From an uncultured Porphyromonadaceae bacterium (lineage in GTDB: Bacteria; Bacteroidota; Bacteroidia; Bacteroidales; Muribaculaceae): DNA of 64,000 nt. Position 1 is the first letter of the stretch. Each line of letters begins with the position of its first letter. A model generated the notes under the pieces. It did not search any database. It had not been told where the DNA came from and worked only from the letters and a program-made list of their open reading frames with translations. The position numbers and the translations under genes were made by a program. Positions 43,637 through 57,479 of this stretch are shown in pieces. The stretch lies in contig CAOKFI010000002.1 of NCBI GenBank assembly GCA_948467675.1, positions 124,001 through 188,000 of the forward strand, read 5' to 3'.

Positions 43637-44569
43637 ATGAAAACAGGTAGATTCGCTCCGTCGCCAACCGGGCGCATGCACCTCGGGAATCTGTTTACCG
43701 CGCTGTTGTCGTGGCTTTCGGTGAGGAAAGCCGGAGGACGGTGGATTCTGCGCATAGAGGATCTCGATCCTCAGCGGTCGCGCATGGAATATGCCCGCCA
43801 GATCGAAGACGATCTCGACTGGCTCGGACTGTCATGGGACGAGGGTGGCGTGGACGGTTCAGGCAGTCACGGCCCGTATTGTCAGAGCATGCGTCACGAT
43901 ATATATGCCGGAGCTCTTGACTCTCTTGTGGCCACAGGGCTGACATATCCGTGCTACTGCAGGCGCGCCGACATACTGGCGACCCAGGCGCCGCATCAGT
44001 CCGACGGGAGGGTGATATATGCCGGCACATGCCGTCCGCGGCATCTTCCGGTGTCCGGTCTTGCCGATTCCGGGCGGCCGGCATCGACCAGGATCTGTGT
44101 GCCTGACGAGGAGATAGGTTTTGTCGACGGTGTATTCGGTCGCCGGACTGCAAACCTGACACAGGAGTGCGGTGACTTCGTGCTGCGTCGTGCCGACGGA
44201 GCATGGGCCTATCAGCTGGCAGTGGTGGTCGACGATGCCATGATGGGGGTTACCGAAGTGGTGCGCGGATGCGACCTGCTGCTGTCGACCGCCCAGCAGC
44301 TGTATCTGTACAGGCTGTCGGGATGGACAGCGCCGGACTATGCCCATGTGCCGCTGCTGTGCAATGCAGCCGGACAGAGGCTGTCGAAACGCGACATGTC
44401 GCTCAATATGGCTCAGCTGCGCACCCGTTTTACCCCAGGACAGATAATCGGCCGGCTGGCAGCGTTGGCGGGCCTTATATCAGGTCCGGAATCATGCCGA
44501 GCCGACGAGCTGGTCGGAATCTTTGACTGGAACCGAGTCCCGGCAGTGCCGTCGGTCATTGTAGAATAG
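43637..44569 (+). CDS. gluQ: Glutamyl-Q tRNA(Asp) synthetase
   Basis: This 310-residue paralogue of GluRS lacks the anticodon-binding domain. It glutamylates queuosine in the wobble position of tRNA-Asp. Class I signatures are GRFAPSPTGRMHLGN (HIGH-like) and RLSKRD (KMSKS-like). The zinc site is visible as YPCYCRR with a later AGTCRP. The length matches GluQRS and is far shorter than GluRS. It follows the creatininase-family gene by 11 bp; the LuxR-type gene begins 24 bp later on the same strand. Confidence 0.93.
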   Translation: MKTGRFAPSPTGRMHLGNLFTALLSWLSVRKAGGRWILRIEDLDPQRSRMEYARQIEDDLDWLGLSWDEGGVDGSGSHGPYCQSMRHDIYAGALDSLVATGLTYPCYCRRADILATQAPHQSDGRVIYAGTCRPRHLPVSGLADSGRPASTRICVPDEEIGFVDGVFGRRTANLTQECGDFVLRRADGAWAYQLAVVVDDAMMGVTEVVRGCDLLLSTAQQLYLYRLSGWTAPDYAHVPLLCNAAGQRLSKRDMSLNMAQLRTRFTPGQIIGRLAALAGLISGPESCRADELVGIFDWNRVPAVPSVIVE

Positions 44570-44593
44570 TAGTAAACTGCGAATATAGATATT

Positions 44594-45532
44594 ATGGTAG
44601 AATATGCGCCCCACAACAAAATGAGAGAGATAATTGTCGACAACAATCTGCTGCTGATGGTGATAAGTCGTTTCGGGATAGCGTTCGGCTTCGGCGACAG
44701 ATCGATACGCGAGACATGCGAGGCAAACAACGTGGACATAGATACGTTTCTGGCTGTAGCAAATTTCATCAGCGGCAAGAACTACAAGGATTATCCTATT
44801 TCGCTCCCGTCGCTTATGGAATATCTGAAGCGGGCTCATACTTCGGTGCTTGAGTTCTCGCTGCCGACCATACGGCGGAAACTGATAGAGGCCATAAACT
44901 ATGTCGATACCAACGACGTGTCGTTCCTGCTCATGAAGTTCTACGACGATTATGTGGGCGAGGTGCGGCGCCACATGGAGCATGAGAACGACAGGATATT
45001 CCCGTATGTCGAGAAACTGCTCGGAGGGACGGCCGATCCCGATTTTATAATCTCTCGCTACTCGGTGAGCCATAGCCCTATGGCGTCCAAACTGAAGGAA
45101 CTCAAGGATATATTCATATATCATTATCATCAGCGCGACAACGATACGCTAAGTTCGGCGCTCTATGACATAATCGTGTGTGAGCGCGATCTGATGTCGC
45201 ATTTCGAGGTGGAGAACAATCTGTTTCTTCCCGAGGTCGAGAGGCTCGAGAATACGCTCATGGCAAATGTCGCCGATACCGTTGTCGATCCGGAGGAGGA
45301 ACATGATCCCCAGCTCGAGGTGCTGAGCGAGCGTGAGAAAGAAATCGTCAGATATGTGGCGCTTGGCATGTCCAACAAAGAGATAGCCGACAGGCTGTAT
45401 CTGTCGGTACACACTGTGACAACTCACCGGCGGAATCTCAGCTCCAAGCTCGATATCCATTCACCGGCGGGACTGACTATATTTGCGATCCTGCACAATC
45501 TGGTCGATCTGAACGATATCCCGCGGACCTGA
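44594..45532 (+). CDS. Hemerythrin-domain LuxR-type transcription regulator
   Basis: The 312-residue protein joins three parts. Residues about 8-65 resemble the ScdA_N/DUF542 segment of RIC proteins (RFGIAFGFGDRSIRETC). Residues 70-225 form a hemerythrin-like four-helix bundle with candidate iron ligands H82, H127/E131, H177 or H179, and H203/E207. Residues 241-305 are a LuxR/GerE helix-turn-helix (LSEREKEIVRYVALGMSNKEIADRLYLSVHTVTTHR, split here for description). A diiron site coupled to a DNA-binding domain suggests sensing of oxygen, nitric oxide or iron-sulfur damage, which is inference. The targets are not known. It is 24 bp after gluQ. Confidence 0.82.
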   Translation: MVEYAPHNKMREIIVDNNLLLMVISRFGIAFGFGDRSIRETCEANNVDIDTFLAVANFISGKNYKDYPISLPSLMEYLKRAHTSVLEFSLPTIRRKLIEAINYVDTNDVSFLLMKFYDDYVGEVRRHMEHENDRIFPYVEKLLGGTADPDFIISRYSVSHSPMASKLKELKDIFIYHYHQRDNDTLSSALYDIIVCERDLMSHFEVENNLFLPEVERLENTLMANVADTVVDPEEEHDPQLEVLSEREKEIVRYVALGMSNKEIADRLYLSVHTVTTHRRNLSSKLDIHSPAGLTIFAILHNLVDLNDIPRT

Positions 45533-45536
45533 GAGG

Positions 45537-45599
45537 TCAACCGTTGACATCTTCGAGCGATATTATGCCGTGGATGATGGCGAATATGGCGAGTCCGGC
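45537..45599 (-). pseudogene. 3' relic of a second LuxR-type regulator
   Basis: On the reverse strand, 20 codons ending in TGA read AGLAIFAIIHGIISLEDVNG. This aligns without gaps to the C-terminus of the neighbouring intact regulator (AGLTIFAILHNLVDLNDIP), with about two thirds of positions identical or conservative. A TAG stop lies directly upstream in frame, and no start codon exists, so only the tail survives. It sits 4 bp beyond the intact gene's stop, in the opposite orientation. Confidence 0.55.
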
Positions 45600-45642
45600 C
45601 TATTTTTGATATGTCACCCGGCTTTTTGTTGGGAATAGATGT

Positions 45643-45650
45643 TATATTTG
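45643..45650 (+). promoter_or_regulatory. Promoter -7 element of rhaM
   Basis: TATATTTG followed by CGG, 40 bp before the start codon; the TTTTTG upstream is only 14 bp away, so the -33 is unclear. Confidence 0.5.
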
Positions 45651-45690
45651 CGGATAGATACACGACTGACAATCTATTACCCTGACAATT

Positions 45691-46008
45691 ATGACCCGAT
45701 TTGCATTCAAAATGATTCTCAAGGCCGGTTTTGAGAATGAGTACGAGAAACGCCATGCCGCGTTATGGCCGGAACTGCAGCGGCAGATTACCGCATCCGG
45801 TATCCGGAACTATTCCATATTCTGGGACAGGGACACCAATATCCTGTTCGGATATCAGGAAGTCCAGGGCGAGCATAACTCGCAGGAAGCCGATGTCGCC
45901 GATGATATAACCAGGCGATGGTGGGATTATATGGCTGATATCATGGAAGTGAATCCCGATAATTCTCCGGTGACAATTCCTCTCAAAGAAGTCTGGCACA
46001 TGGACTGA
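45691..46008 (+). CDS. rhaM: L-rhamnose mutarotase family protein
   Basis: A 105-residue single-domain protein of the DUF718/RhaM family that interconverts alpha and beta anomers of L-rhamnose or a similar 6-deoxy sugar. His22 in KRHAALWPEL is the proton donor position. RWWDYMADIMEVNPDNSPV and the terminal LKEVWHMD are the family signature. No other rhamnose genes are nearby, and an L-fucose mutarotase activity is possible given the fucosidase at 48539-50392. Confidence 0.9.
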   Translation: MTRFAFKMILKAGFENEYEKRHAALWPELQRQITASGIRNYSIFWDRDTNILFGYQEVQGEHNSQEADVADDITRRWWDYMADIMEVNPDNSPVTIPLKEVWHMD

Positions 46009-46067
46009 GCTGAGCGTATATACACGGATTGCGGACGAAAATACAGTTTTTTATCGACGGAAACCCT

Positions 46068-46075
46068 TATTTTTG
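46068..46075 (+). promoter_or_regulatory. Possible -7 element of the esterase gene
   Basis: TATTTTTG, 29 bp before the start codon; a T-rich stretch at 46047-46052 lies at about the -33 position. Confidence 0.4.
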
Positions 46076-46104
46076 CGCATCTGCTGATTTAAGAATTTCC
46101 GACC

Positions 46105-46908
46105 ATGAAAAAGATTCTTCTGTTTTGTCTGTCTGTCATCGTCTGTTTATGCGGAACCGCCCAGTTCCGTACCGATGTTGCCATGCCATATCGCGCTGCC
46201 GGCAGCATGTGCAGTGGCGGCCGCTGTGTGCTCGACATCCATTACAACCCTGATACCGCCGGACTCCCTGTTGTCGTATGGTTTCATGGCGGCGGCCTGA
46301 CAGGCGGCGACAGGTTCGTGCCTCAGGAATTGAAAAATTCCGGCTATGTCGTTGTGGCGCCGGGTTACAGGCTGCTTCCCGACGCTACCGTAGCGGATTG
46401 TATCGACGATGCCGCAGCGGCAGTGGCATGGGTGTTTGCCCACGCATCGGAATATGGCGGCGATCCGTCTGCGGTTTTTGTGGCCGGACATTCGGCCGGA
46501 GGATACCTTGCGAGCATGATCGGACTCGACCGGTCGTGGTTGCGTAAATACGGTGTCGAAGCTGATTCCATTGCGGGAATTATTCCGTATAGCGGACAGG
46601 TCATCACTCATTTCGCATTGCGCCGGAGCCGCGGCATGTCGGAACTTCAGCCCTCTGTCGACGAGTTCGCGCCTTTGTATCATGTCCGCAAAGATGCTCC
46701 TCCGTATATAATCATCACCGGCGACAGCGAGATGGAACTCTTCGGACGTTATGAGGAAAACGCCTATATGTGGCGCATGATGAAGCTCGTCGGTCATCCG
46801 GATGTAAGACTCTACAAACTCGATGGCTACAATCACGGCGACATGGCCCGTCCGGCCCACCACATACTGAAAGCCCAGATCGCGCGCATACTTCATTCGG
46901 GCAACTGA
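46105..46908 (+). CDS. Secreted alpha/beta hydrolase (HSL-type esterase)
   Basis: A 267-residue protein with a signal peptide (MKKILLFCLSVIVCLCGTAQ). The hydrolase motifs are FHGGGLTGGD (oxyanion hole), AGHSAGGY (nucleophile Ser), ITGDSEME (Asp) and YNHGDM (His), so the catalytic triad is complete. The HGGG/GxSAG arrangement places it in the hormone-sensitive-lipase/acetyl-esterase group. It could remove acetyl groups from glycans in the periplasm, which is suggested by the neighbouring sugar genes but not shown. It converges on galM. Confidence 0.82.
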   Translation: MKKILLFCLSVIVCLCGTAQFRTDVAMPYRAAGSMCSGGRCVLDIHYNPDTAGLPVVVWFHGGGLTGGDRFVPQELKNSGYVVVAPGYRLLPDATVADCIDDAAAAVAWVFAHASEYGGDPSAVFVAGHSAGGYLASMIGLDRSWLRKYGVEADSIAGIIPYSGQVITHFALRRSRGMSELQPSVDEFAPLYHVRKDAPPYIIITGDSEMELFGRYEENAYMWRMMKLVGHPDVRLYKLDGYNHGDMARPAHHILKAQIARILHSGN

Positions 46909-46920
46909 CAATTGCCGGAC

Positions 46921-46962
46921 AAATAAAAAAACGCGGCGAGGGGCAGTCGGTTCCTCGCCACG
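46921..46962 (-). terminator. Terminator of galM
   Basis: GGCGAGG (46935-46941) pairs with CCTCGCC (46953-46959); on the reverse strand a CGCG extension and a run of seven T residues follow. Confidence 0.85.
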
Positions 46963-46983
46963 GTGCTATGTGATCGGTATAAT

Positions 46984-48120
46984 TTATTCAGCGACCGAGA
47001 ACTTGTATATGCAGTTGCTGGTGTACTTGTCGCCGGGACGTACGGTTACCGACGGCCATTCCGGTTTGTTGGGGGAATCGGGATAGTGCTGTGTCTCCAG
47101 GCATAGAGCGCTACGCTGCGGGTAGGCTATGCCGCGTTTTCCGGTTACGGAACCGTCGAGGAAGTTGCCTACATAGAATTGTATGCCGGGTTCATCAGTG
47201 TATACATCCATCTGTATGCCGGTTTCCGGATCCGTTACAGTCGCTGCCGATACAGATATGTCGCCCGGATGGTTGAGCACGAAGTTGTGGTCATAGCCAT
47301 TGCCGTTGCGCAGTTGTTCGTCATCGGCTTTGATGTCCTGGCCTACGGTTTTGCCATTGCGGAAATCGAAAGGTGTCCCTTCGACCGGACGGATCTCGCC
47401 TGAAGTCATATAGGTGCTGTCTATCGGAGTGAATCCGTCGGCATCGAAACGTACGGTTTCACCGAGAATGTCGTGCGACGGGTCGCCGCTGAGATTGAAA
47501 TACGAGTGGTTGGTGAGATTGAGGATTGTAGGTTTGTCGGTCTCGGCGGCGTATGCTATCGCTATCGAGTTGTCGGATCCGAGTGTGTATGTCACAGTCA
47601 CGTCGATGTTGCCAGGGAAGCCGGCTTCGCCGTCGGGGCTCTGGAGTTTCAGACAGAGGGTGGAGTCGTTGGGCTGTTCGGCGTCCCATACAGCATGATG
47701 GAATCCGCGTGGGCCTCCGTGCAGGCAGTGGCCGAAATTGTTTTGAGGAAGCTGGTATTCAACATCGTCGATAGTGAAGCGGCCGTTGGCTATGCGGTTG
47801 CCGTAGCGTCCTATGAGAGCTCCGAAATTGCCGTCCACGTTGACATAGTCGGCTATCGAGTCATGGCCGAGAACCACATCGCGAAACTTGCCTGTGCGGT
47901 CGGGAACCATAAGCGATACTATGCGGCCGCCGTAGTTGGTGATGCACGCCTCCATGCCGGATGGATTCGTAAGCACATAGAGCGCGGTCTTTTTTCCGTC
48001 CTGAGTGCTTTCGAAATTCCTGGGATCGAGACCCGATTTGGTCGTTTCTGACTGTTGGTTGCCCGCATTGCATCCGCATATAAGCAGAGATGCTGCTAAC
48101 GGGAGAAAATGAAGTTTCAT
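46984..48120 (-). CDS. galM: Aldose 1-epimerase (galactose mutarotase), lipoprotein form
   Basis: A 378-residue protein that interconverts anomers of galactose and other aldoses. The first 17 residues end in LLICGCNAG, a lipobox, so it is exported and lipidated, unlike cytoplasmic GalM. The substrate motifs are RYGNRIANGRF, NHSYFNLSG (His), and ALCLETQHYPDSPNKP (catalytic Glu). It follows its own promoter and sits downstream of the PUL end; an extracytoplasmic mutarotase would process galactose released by the neighbouring GH2 enzyme. Confidence 0.92.
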   Translation of the reverse strand: MKLHFLPLAASLLICGCNAGNQQSETTKSGLDPRNFESTQDGKKTALYVLTNPSGMEACITNYGGRIVSLMVPDRTGKFRDVVLGHDSIADYVNVDGNFGALIGRYGNRIANGRFTIDDVEYQLPQNNFGHCLHGGPRGFHHAVWDAEQPNDSTLCLKLQSPDGEAGFPGNIDVTVTYTLGSDNSIAIAYAAETDKPTILNLTNHSYFNLSGDPSHDILGETVRFDADGFTPIDSTYMTSGEIRPVEGTPFDFRNGKTVGQDIKADDEQLRNGNGYDHNFVLNHPGDISVSAATVTDPETGIQMDVYTDEPGIQFYVGNFLDGSVTGKRGIAYPQRSALCLETQHYPDSPNKPEWPSVTVRPGDKYTSNCIYKFSVAE

Positions 48121-48168
48121 GTCGTTGATTTAATGGAAATGTTTGTGATATGACGGTATGGTCGACAG

Positions 48169-48200
48169 CAAAGGTACTGCACCATGACATATTATGCAAG
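48169..48200 (-). promoter_or_regulatory. Promoter of galM
   Basis: Reverse strand CTTG (48197-48200), a 20 bp spacer and TACCTTTG (48169-48176), 49 bp before the start codon. Confidence 0.7.
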
Positions 48201-48334
48201 TAGTATTATTCCGAAAAGTGGTCGGCACGTTTCTGGCCGGGGATTGATGAGTAAATTAGTATCAAAGACTGGAAATTGTGTGCGATTCCCTGTTTATGGG
48301 ACAATCGTGCGGGTATTGTCCGTGTTGTACGGTG

Positions 48335-48528
48335 TATATTTGTAGTGTAATCGGATGCGTGTATCTGTGAAGATAGGCCGGTTATAATGATTAGGGTTAG
48401 TAATCATATAAGACAGGTGTATAAGGATACTTATGTGATAAGGTTAGGTTTAGGTTAGTTAAGACAAACATGGGGGATACAAGCAACCGGACGGACTTTC
48501 ATACAGGGTCTGCCCGGCTGCTTGTTTG
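48335..48528 (+). ncRNA. Candidate small RNA upstream of galM
   Basis: A TATATTTG -7 element, then about 140 nt with several short dyads, ending at the hairpin 48480-48524 with a TTTG tail. The -33 is weak (ATTG, 16 bp spacing), so this is a candidate only. Confidence 0.3.
48480..48524 (-). terminator. Hairpin at the end of the GH29 gene
   Basis: CAAGCAACCGG (48480-48490) pairs with CCGGCTGCTTG (48514-48524) with one mismatch/wobble. It lies 14 bp beyond the stop of the fucosidase gene; T residues after it on either strand are few. Confidence 0.55.
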
Positions 48529-48538
48529 TGATCTCCTG

Positions 48539-50392
48539 CTATTTGTCGGATGTCAGTACCGAAAACTCTACTGCGCTTATGAAGTCGCCTCCGTTGATTT
48601 CTTGCAGGCATTCGATTTTCAGCATACGGGTGTTTACCGGAGTGTCGAAATGGATGTGTTGTTCAATCGGATTGTTGACGATATTGCTGAATTCGCCTGA
48701 TGTCGGGATCTCGGTCCATGTCTGGCCGTCGTGGCTTGCGAACAGACGGTATTGGAATATCGTGCCGTTTTTGTCGTCACCGTCGCGTGGGGTGTATGTG
48801 AATCCCGTCACATCGCGGACGGTTCCCATGTCTATGGTAAGGTTTTTGATTCCGCTACGGGACTGCCAGAATGTCTTCTTGTCGCCGTCGATAGCCGCTG
48901 TAGCATCGGACGGTACCGTAGTCCAGCCGTCGGTGGGTACGGATGTGTGTCCTTGAACTGCCGCATCGCCACTGCCGGGCATCCTTATACAGTAGGCTCC
49001 GGAAACCTCGACATCCGTGTCGCCGCGTGCTGACAGGATATCGATCCTGATGCCGTCGGCTTCTGTTTCCGGAAATACGATGATGCGTTTACGGCCTATG
49101 GTCGTACCTTCTGCTGCGTGGCGCCATTGGCCGTCAGTACGCACGAGAACCTCGAAAGCCTCCACCTGTTGGCCTTTGGCGATATTTTCTTCGATTACCA
49201 CCGTGTTTACTATGGACGGTTTATCGAAATCGTAGGACAGGTCTTTTTCTTCTTCCGAGATGAGGTTGTCGGAGAAATTTTCGTCGATCCAGTTCCGTAA
49301 TTCCGACAGGCGTGCCGCATCTTTCCGGTTGATACGGCCATGAGTGTCTGGAGGCACATTCAGGAGCAGCACGGAGTTGCGGCCTACCGATGTAAGGTAT
49401 ATTTCGGCCAGTTCGGCCAGTGCCTTCGGCTCCTCTTTTTCATGATAGAACCATCCCGGACGTATTGAGACGTCGACTTCCGAGGGCCACCAGTGAAGTC
49501 TGTCGGCTTTGGCTACGATTTCACGGCTGCCGAGATCCGGAGCTTTGGCCGATAGTCCGAGTCTTTCGTTGGCCTCATCCGATCCGGGATATATGCCGGG
49601 AGTGAGCGCTGTGGCGCTCCATTCGGTTTCGCGCCCCTGTCCTTTCTCGTTTCCTACCCATCGTATGTCATCGCCCATGATAGCTGTTACAGCTTCGGGC
49701 TGCAGCGTTTCTATAGTCTCCTTGAAACGGATCCAGTCGTAATCCTGTTTCTTGCCGTTCGGCCCTTCTCCGCATGCTCCGTCAAACCATACCTCGTCGA
49801 TCTTGCCATAGTTCGACAGCAGTTCGGTGAGCTGAGCCACGAACATATCGTTATACCGGGGAGAATCGCCGTAGCACTCCGCATTGCGGTCCCAGGGCGA
49901 AAGATACAGACCCATTTTCATGCCGTATCTGTCGCATGCCTCGCGCAGTTCCCTAACTACGTCGCCTTTACCTTCCTTCCATGGCGACGACGCTACGGAG
50001 TGGCTGGTAGTGGCTGTAGGCCACAGGCAGAATCCGTCGTGATGTTTGGCGGTAAGGATCACCAGCCTGAATCCGGCATCGCGTAGCGTCCGTACCCATT
50101 GGTCTGCGTCGAGCGAATCGGGATTGAACAGAGCCGGATCCTCCTTGCCATCGCCCCATTCACGGTCGGTATATGTATTTATGCCGTAATGCAGGAAAGC
50201 CGTAAGCTCCAGATCCTGCCATGCAAGCTGTTTTTCCGAGGGCACAAGCCTCGAGGCCATCTCTATCTTCGTGGCCTCGTCGGCTCCTTCGGGAAAAGTG
50301 ACTTCCTTCACAAAATACTCCTTGCCGCCGCCACATGCAGTCAAAGCCATTGCCACGGCACAACAACCCGCAACGATTGTATCTTTTATCAT
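48539..50392 (-). CDS. Alpha-L-fucosidase (GH29) with F5/8 type C domain
   Basis: A 617-residue lipoprotein (lipobox LTACGG, Cys20). The GH29 catalytic domain covers about 50-370: HYGINTYTDREWGDGKED and TAKHHDGFCLW near the N-terminus, and the nucleophile D204 in EVWFDGACGEG. The first motif resembles the GH29-B type (alpha-1,3/1,4, Lewis-type linkages); that subtype is inference. A discoidin (F5/8 type C, CBM32-like) domain at about 470-615 could bind galactose or GalNAc. It is the last gene of the PUL operon, 11 bp after the GH2 gene. Confidence 0.92.
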   Translation of the reverse strand: MIKDTIVAGCCAVAMALTACGGGKEYFVKEVTFPEGADEATKIEMASRLVPSEKQLAWQDLELTAFLHYGINTYTDREWGDGKEDPALFNPDSLDADQWVRTLRDAGFRLVILTAKHHDGFCLWPTATTSHSVASSPWKEGKGDVVRELREACDRYGMKMGLYLSPWDRNAECYGDSPRYNDMFVAQLTELLSNYGKIDEVWFDGACGEGPNGKKQDYDWIRFKETIETLQPEAVTAIMGDDIRWVGNEKGQGRETEWSATALTPGIYPGSDEANERLGLSAKAPDLGSREIVAKADRLHWWPSEVDVSIRPGWFYHEKEEPKALAELAEIYLTSVGRNSVLLLNVPPDTHGRINRKDAARLSELRNWIDENFSDNLISEEEKDLSYDFDKPSIVNTVVIEENIAKGQQVEAFEVLVRTDGQWRHAAEGTTIGRKRIIVFPETEADGIRIDILSARGDTDVEVSGAYCIRMPGSGDAAVQGHTSVPTDGWTTVPSDATAAIDGDKKTFWQSRSGIKNLTIDMGTVRDVTGFTYTPRDGDDKNGTIFQYRLFASHDGQTWTEIPTSGEFSNIVNNPIEQHIHFDTPVNTRMLKIECLQEINGGDFISAVEFSVLTSDK

Positions 50393-50403
50393 ATCCGTAC
50401 GAT

Positions 50404-55820
<5,417 letters not shown>

Positions 55821-55825
55821 ATATT

Positions 55826-57427
55826 CTATTGTATTGAGTCGACAGGATATTTGAACCGGATCGGGTCGTCGTATTGCTCCTGAGCCTCTTTGAGCTTGCG
55901 CATCATCTCGGCGGTTATGGCTTCAGTACCGGGTTTGCCATAGATGTTGTCCATCTCTCTGGGATCGTTCTGCAGATCGAAGAGCTCCCAGCTGTTGATA
56001 TCGTTATAGAAATGTATTAGTTTGTAACGGCCGTCGCGGACTCCGTAATGGCGTTTTACAGCGTGTTCGGCGGGATATTCATAGAAATGATAGTAGAGTG
56101 TCTTCCGCCAGTCGTCGGGGGTCTCGTCCTTTAATAGAGGAACGAGTGAGCGCCCCTGGATATCGGCCGGAATCTCGTCTATGCCGGCGAGCTCCATGAA
56201 TGTGGGAGCGAAGTCGATGTTCTGAACCATTTCGGGTATGTCGCCACGCCGTTTCAGGCTTGCAGGAGGAAGCATGATCAGCGGAGTGCGGAATGATTCC
56301 TCATACATGAACCGTTTGTCGAACCATCCGTGTTCGCCCATATAGAACCCCTGGTCGGATGTATATACGACAAGCGTGTTGTCGAGCATGTCATGCTGTT
56401 CGAGATAGTCGAGAACGCGGCCTACATTTTCATCGAGGCTCTTCACCACCTTCAGGTAGTCCTTGATGTAGCGCTGGAATTTCCATTCGGCGAGTTCTTT
56501 GCCTGTCAGTCCGCTGTTGTAGAAGTCCTTGATTATAGGATCGTAGTGGGCATCCCATGCTGCTTTCTGAGCGGAGTCCATGCGGTTGTAGTAGGATTCG
56601 TAACGCTCTTTGAGGCGGCTGTGCTTGTCGGGGCGGTTCATTTTCAGGTCGTAGATCAGGTCCATGTGGTCATCGACCCGCATTTCGGCTGTGGATGCGG
56701 CTTCGCGGCCCTCGTAATCATCGAAGAAGTTGTCAGGCACTGGGAATGTCCGGTCTTCGTACAGGCCGAGATGGCAGGTGTCGGCCATCCAGTTGCGGTG
56801 AATGGCTTTGTGGTGGATAGCGAGAAAGAACGGTTTCTCCGGATCATGCTCGTTTTCGAGCCAGTCGAGACTCTTGTCTGTGATCAGATTTGTCAGATAT
56901 CCATGTTCTACTACGGTGTCGCCGTTCTGAAGTATGAAATCGGGATTGTAGTAGTCGCCCTGTCCCGGCACGATCTCCCATCGGTCGAAGCCTGTAGGCA
57001 GACTCTCCAGGTGCCATTTTCCGAATAAGGCGGTTTCGTAGCCGGCTTTCTGAAGATATTTCGGAAAAGTAGGCTGTGATCCGTCGAATACGCATGTCGT
57101 GTTGTCCGTGAAGCCGTTTTTATGGCTGTGCTTTCCGGTGAACAGACATGCCCGGCTCGGTCCGCTGAGCGAATTCGCTACGAAGCCGTTTGTAAAGCGT
57201 ACGCCGTCACGGGATATTCTGTCGAGATTGGGAGTGTCGGCATAACGGGTATCGTAGCAGCTCATCATCTGGGCCGTATGGTCGTCGGTCATGATGTAAA
57301 CGATATTCATCGGTTTCTGCTGCACGTTGTTTTTATTCGTACTGCACGATGTCGCAGCGGGAGCCAGGGCTACAATAGCGGCCGAAGGGTAAATCAACGC
57401 GCTACGGCGGTTTGGAGTCAGGGGCAT
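55826..57427 (-). CDS. Serine-type sulfatase (S1 family), probably GlcNAc-6-O-sulfatase
   Basis: A 533-residue formylglycine-dependent sulfatase lipoprotein (ATSCS, Cys28). Metal ligands D48 and D49 lie in MTDDHTAQ. The modification site is S88-G-P-S-R92, the (C/S)xPxR motif with serine, which needs an anaerobic sulfatase-maturating enzyme (anSME); none is in this window. TGKHSHKNG, GKWHL and YTSDQGFYMGEHGW complete the active site. The general layout is like the S1_11 group of GlcNAc-6-sulfatases, an inference without alignment. It follows SusD after 136 bp that include a terminator, and leads the exo-enzyme set. Confidence 0.9.
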   Translation of the reverse strand: MPLTPNRRSALIYPSAAIVALAPAATSCSTNKNNVQQKPMNIVYIMTDDHTAQMMSCYDTRYADTPNLDRISRDGVRFTNGFVANSLSGPSRACLFTGKHSHKNGFTDNTTCVFDGSQPTFPKYLQKAGYETALFGKWHLESLPTGFDRWEIVPGQGDYYNPDFILQNGDTVVEHGYLTNLITDKSLDWLENEHDPEKPFFLAIHHKAIHRNWMADTCHLGLYEDRTFPVPDNFFDDYEGREAASTAEMRVDDHMDLIYDLKMNRPDKHSRLKERYESYYNRMDSAQKAAWDAHYDPIIKDFYNSGLTGKELAEWKFQRYIKDYLKVVKSLDENVGRVLDYLEQHDMLDNTLVVYTSDQGFYMGEHGWFDKRFMYEESFRTPLIMLPPASLKRRGDIPEMVQNIDFAPTFMELAGIDEIPADIQGRSLVPLLKDETPDDWRKTLYYHFYEYPAEHAVKRHYGVRDGRYKLIHFYNDINSWELFDLQNDPREMDNIYGKPGTEAITAEMMRKLKEAQEQYDDPIRFKYPVDSIQ

Positions 57428-57479
57428 TATGATTGGGAATTTCAGTTATATGGATTGTCTGCAAAAATTGTGTCAGTAG

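Larger units (their letters stand above)
48121..48538. other. 418 bp intergenic region between galM and the GH29 gene, possible small RNA
   Basis: Besides the galM promoter, the plus strand has a TATATTTG element (48335-48342), a TGATTA/TAATCA dyad (48388-48406), the linked dyads ATAAG-N4-CTTAT-N3-ATAAG (48421-48442), three spaced GTTAG words (48442-48459) and an end hairpin (48480-48524). No open frame here has coding features. Confidence 0.5.

Noticed and set aside
48388-48459. GTTAG words as a phase-variable or telomere-like repeat
   Set aside because: Only three imperfect, unevenly spaced copies; too few for a tandem repeat or recombination site.
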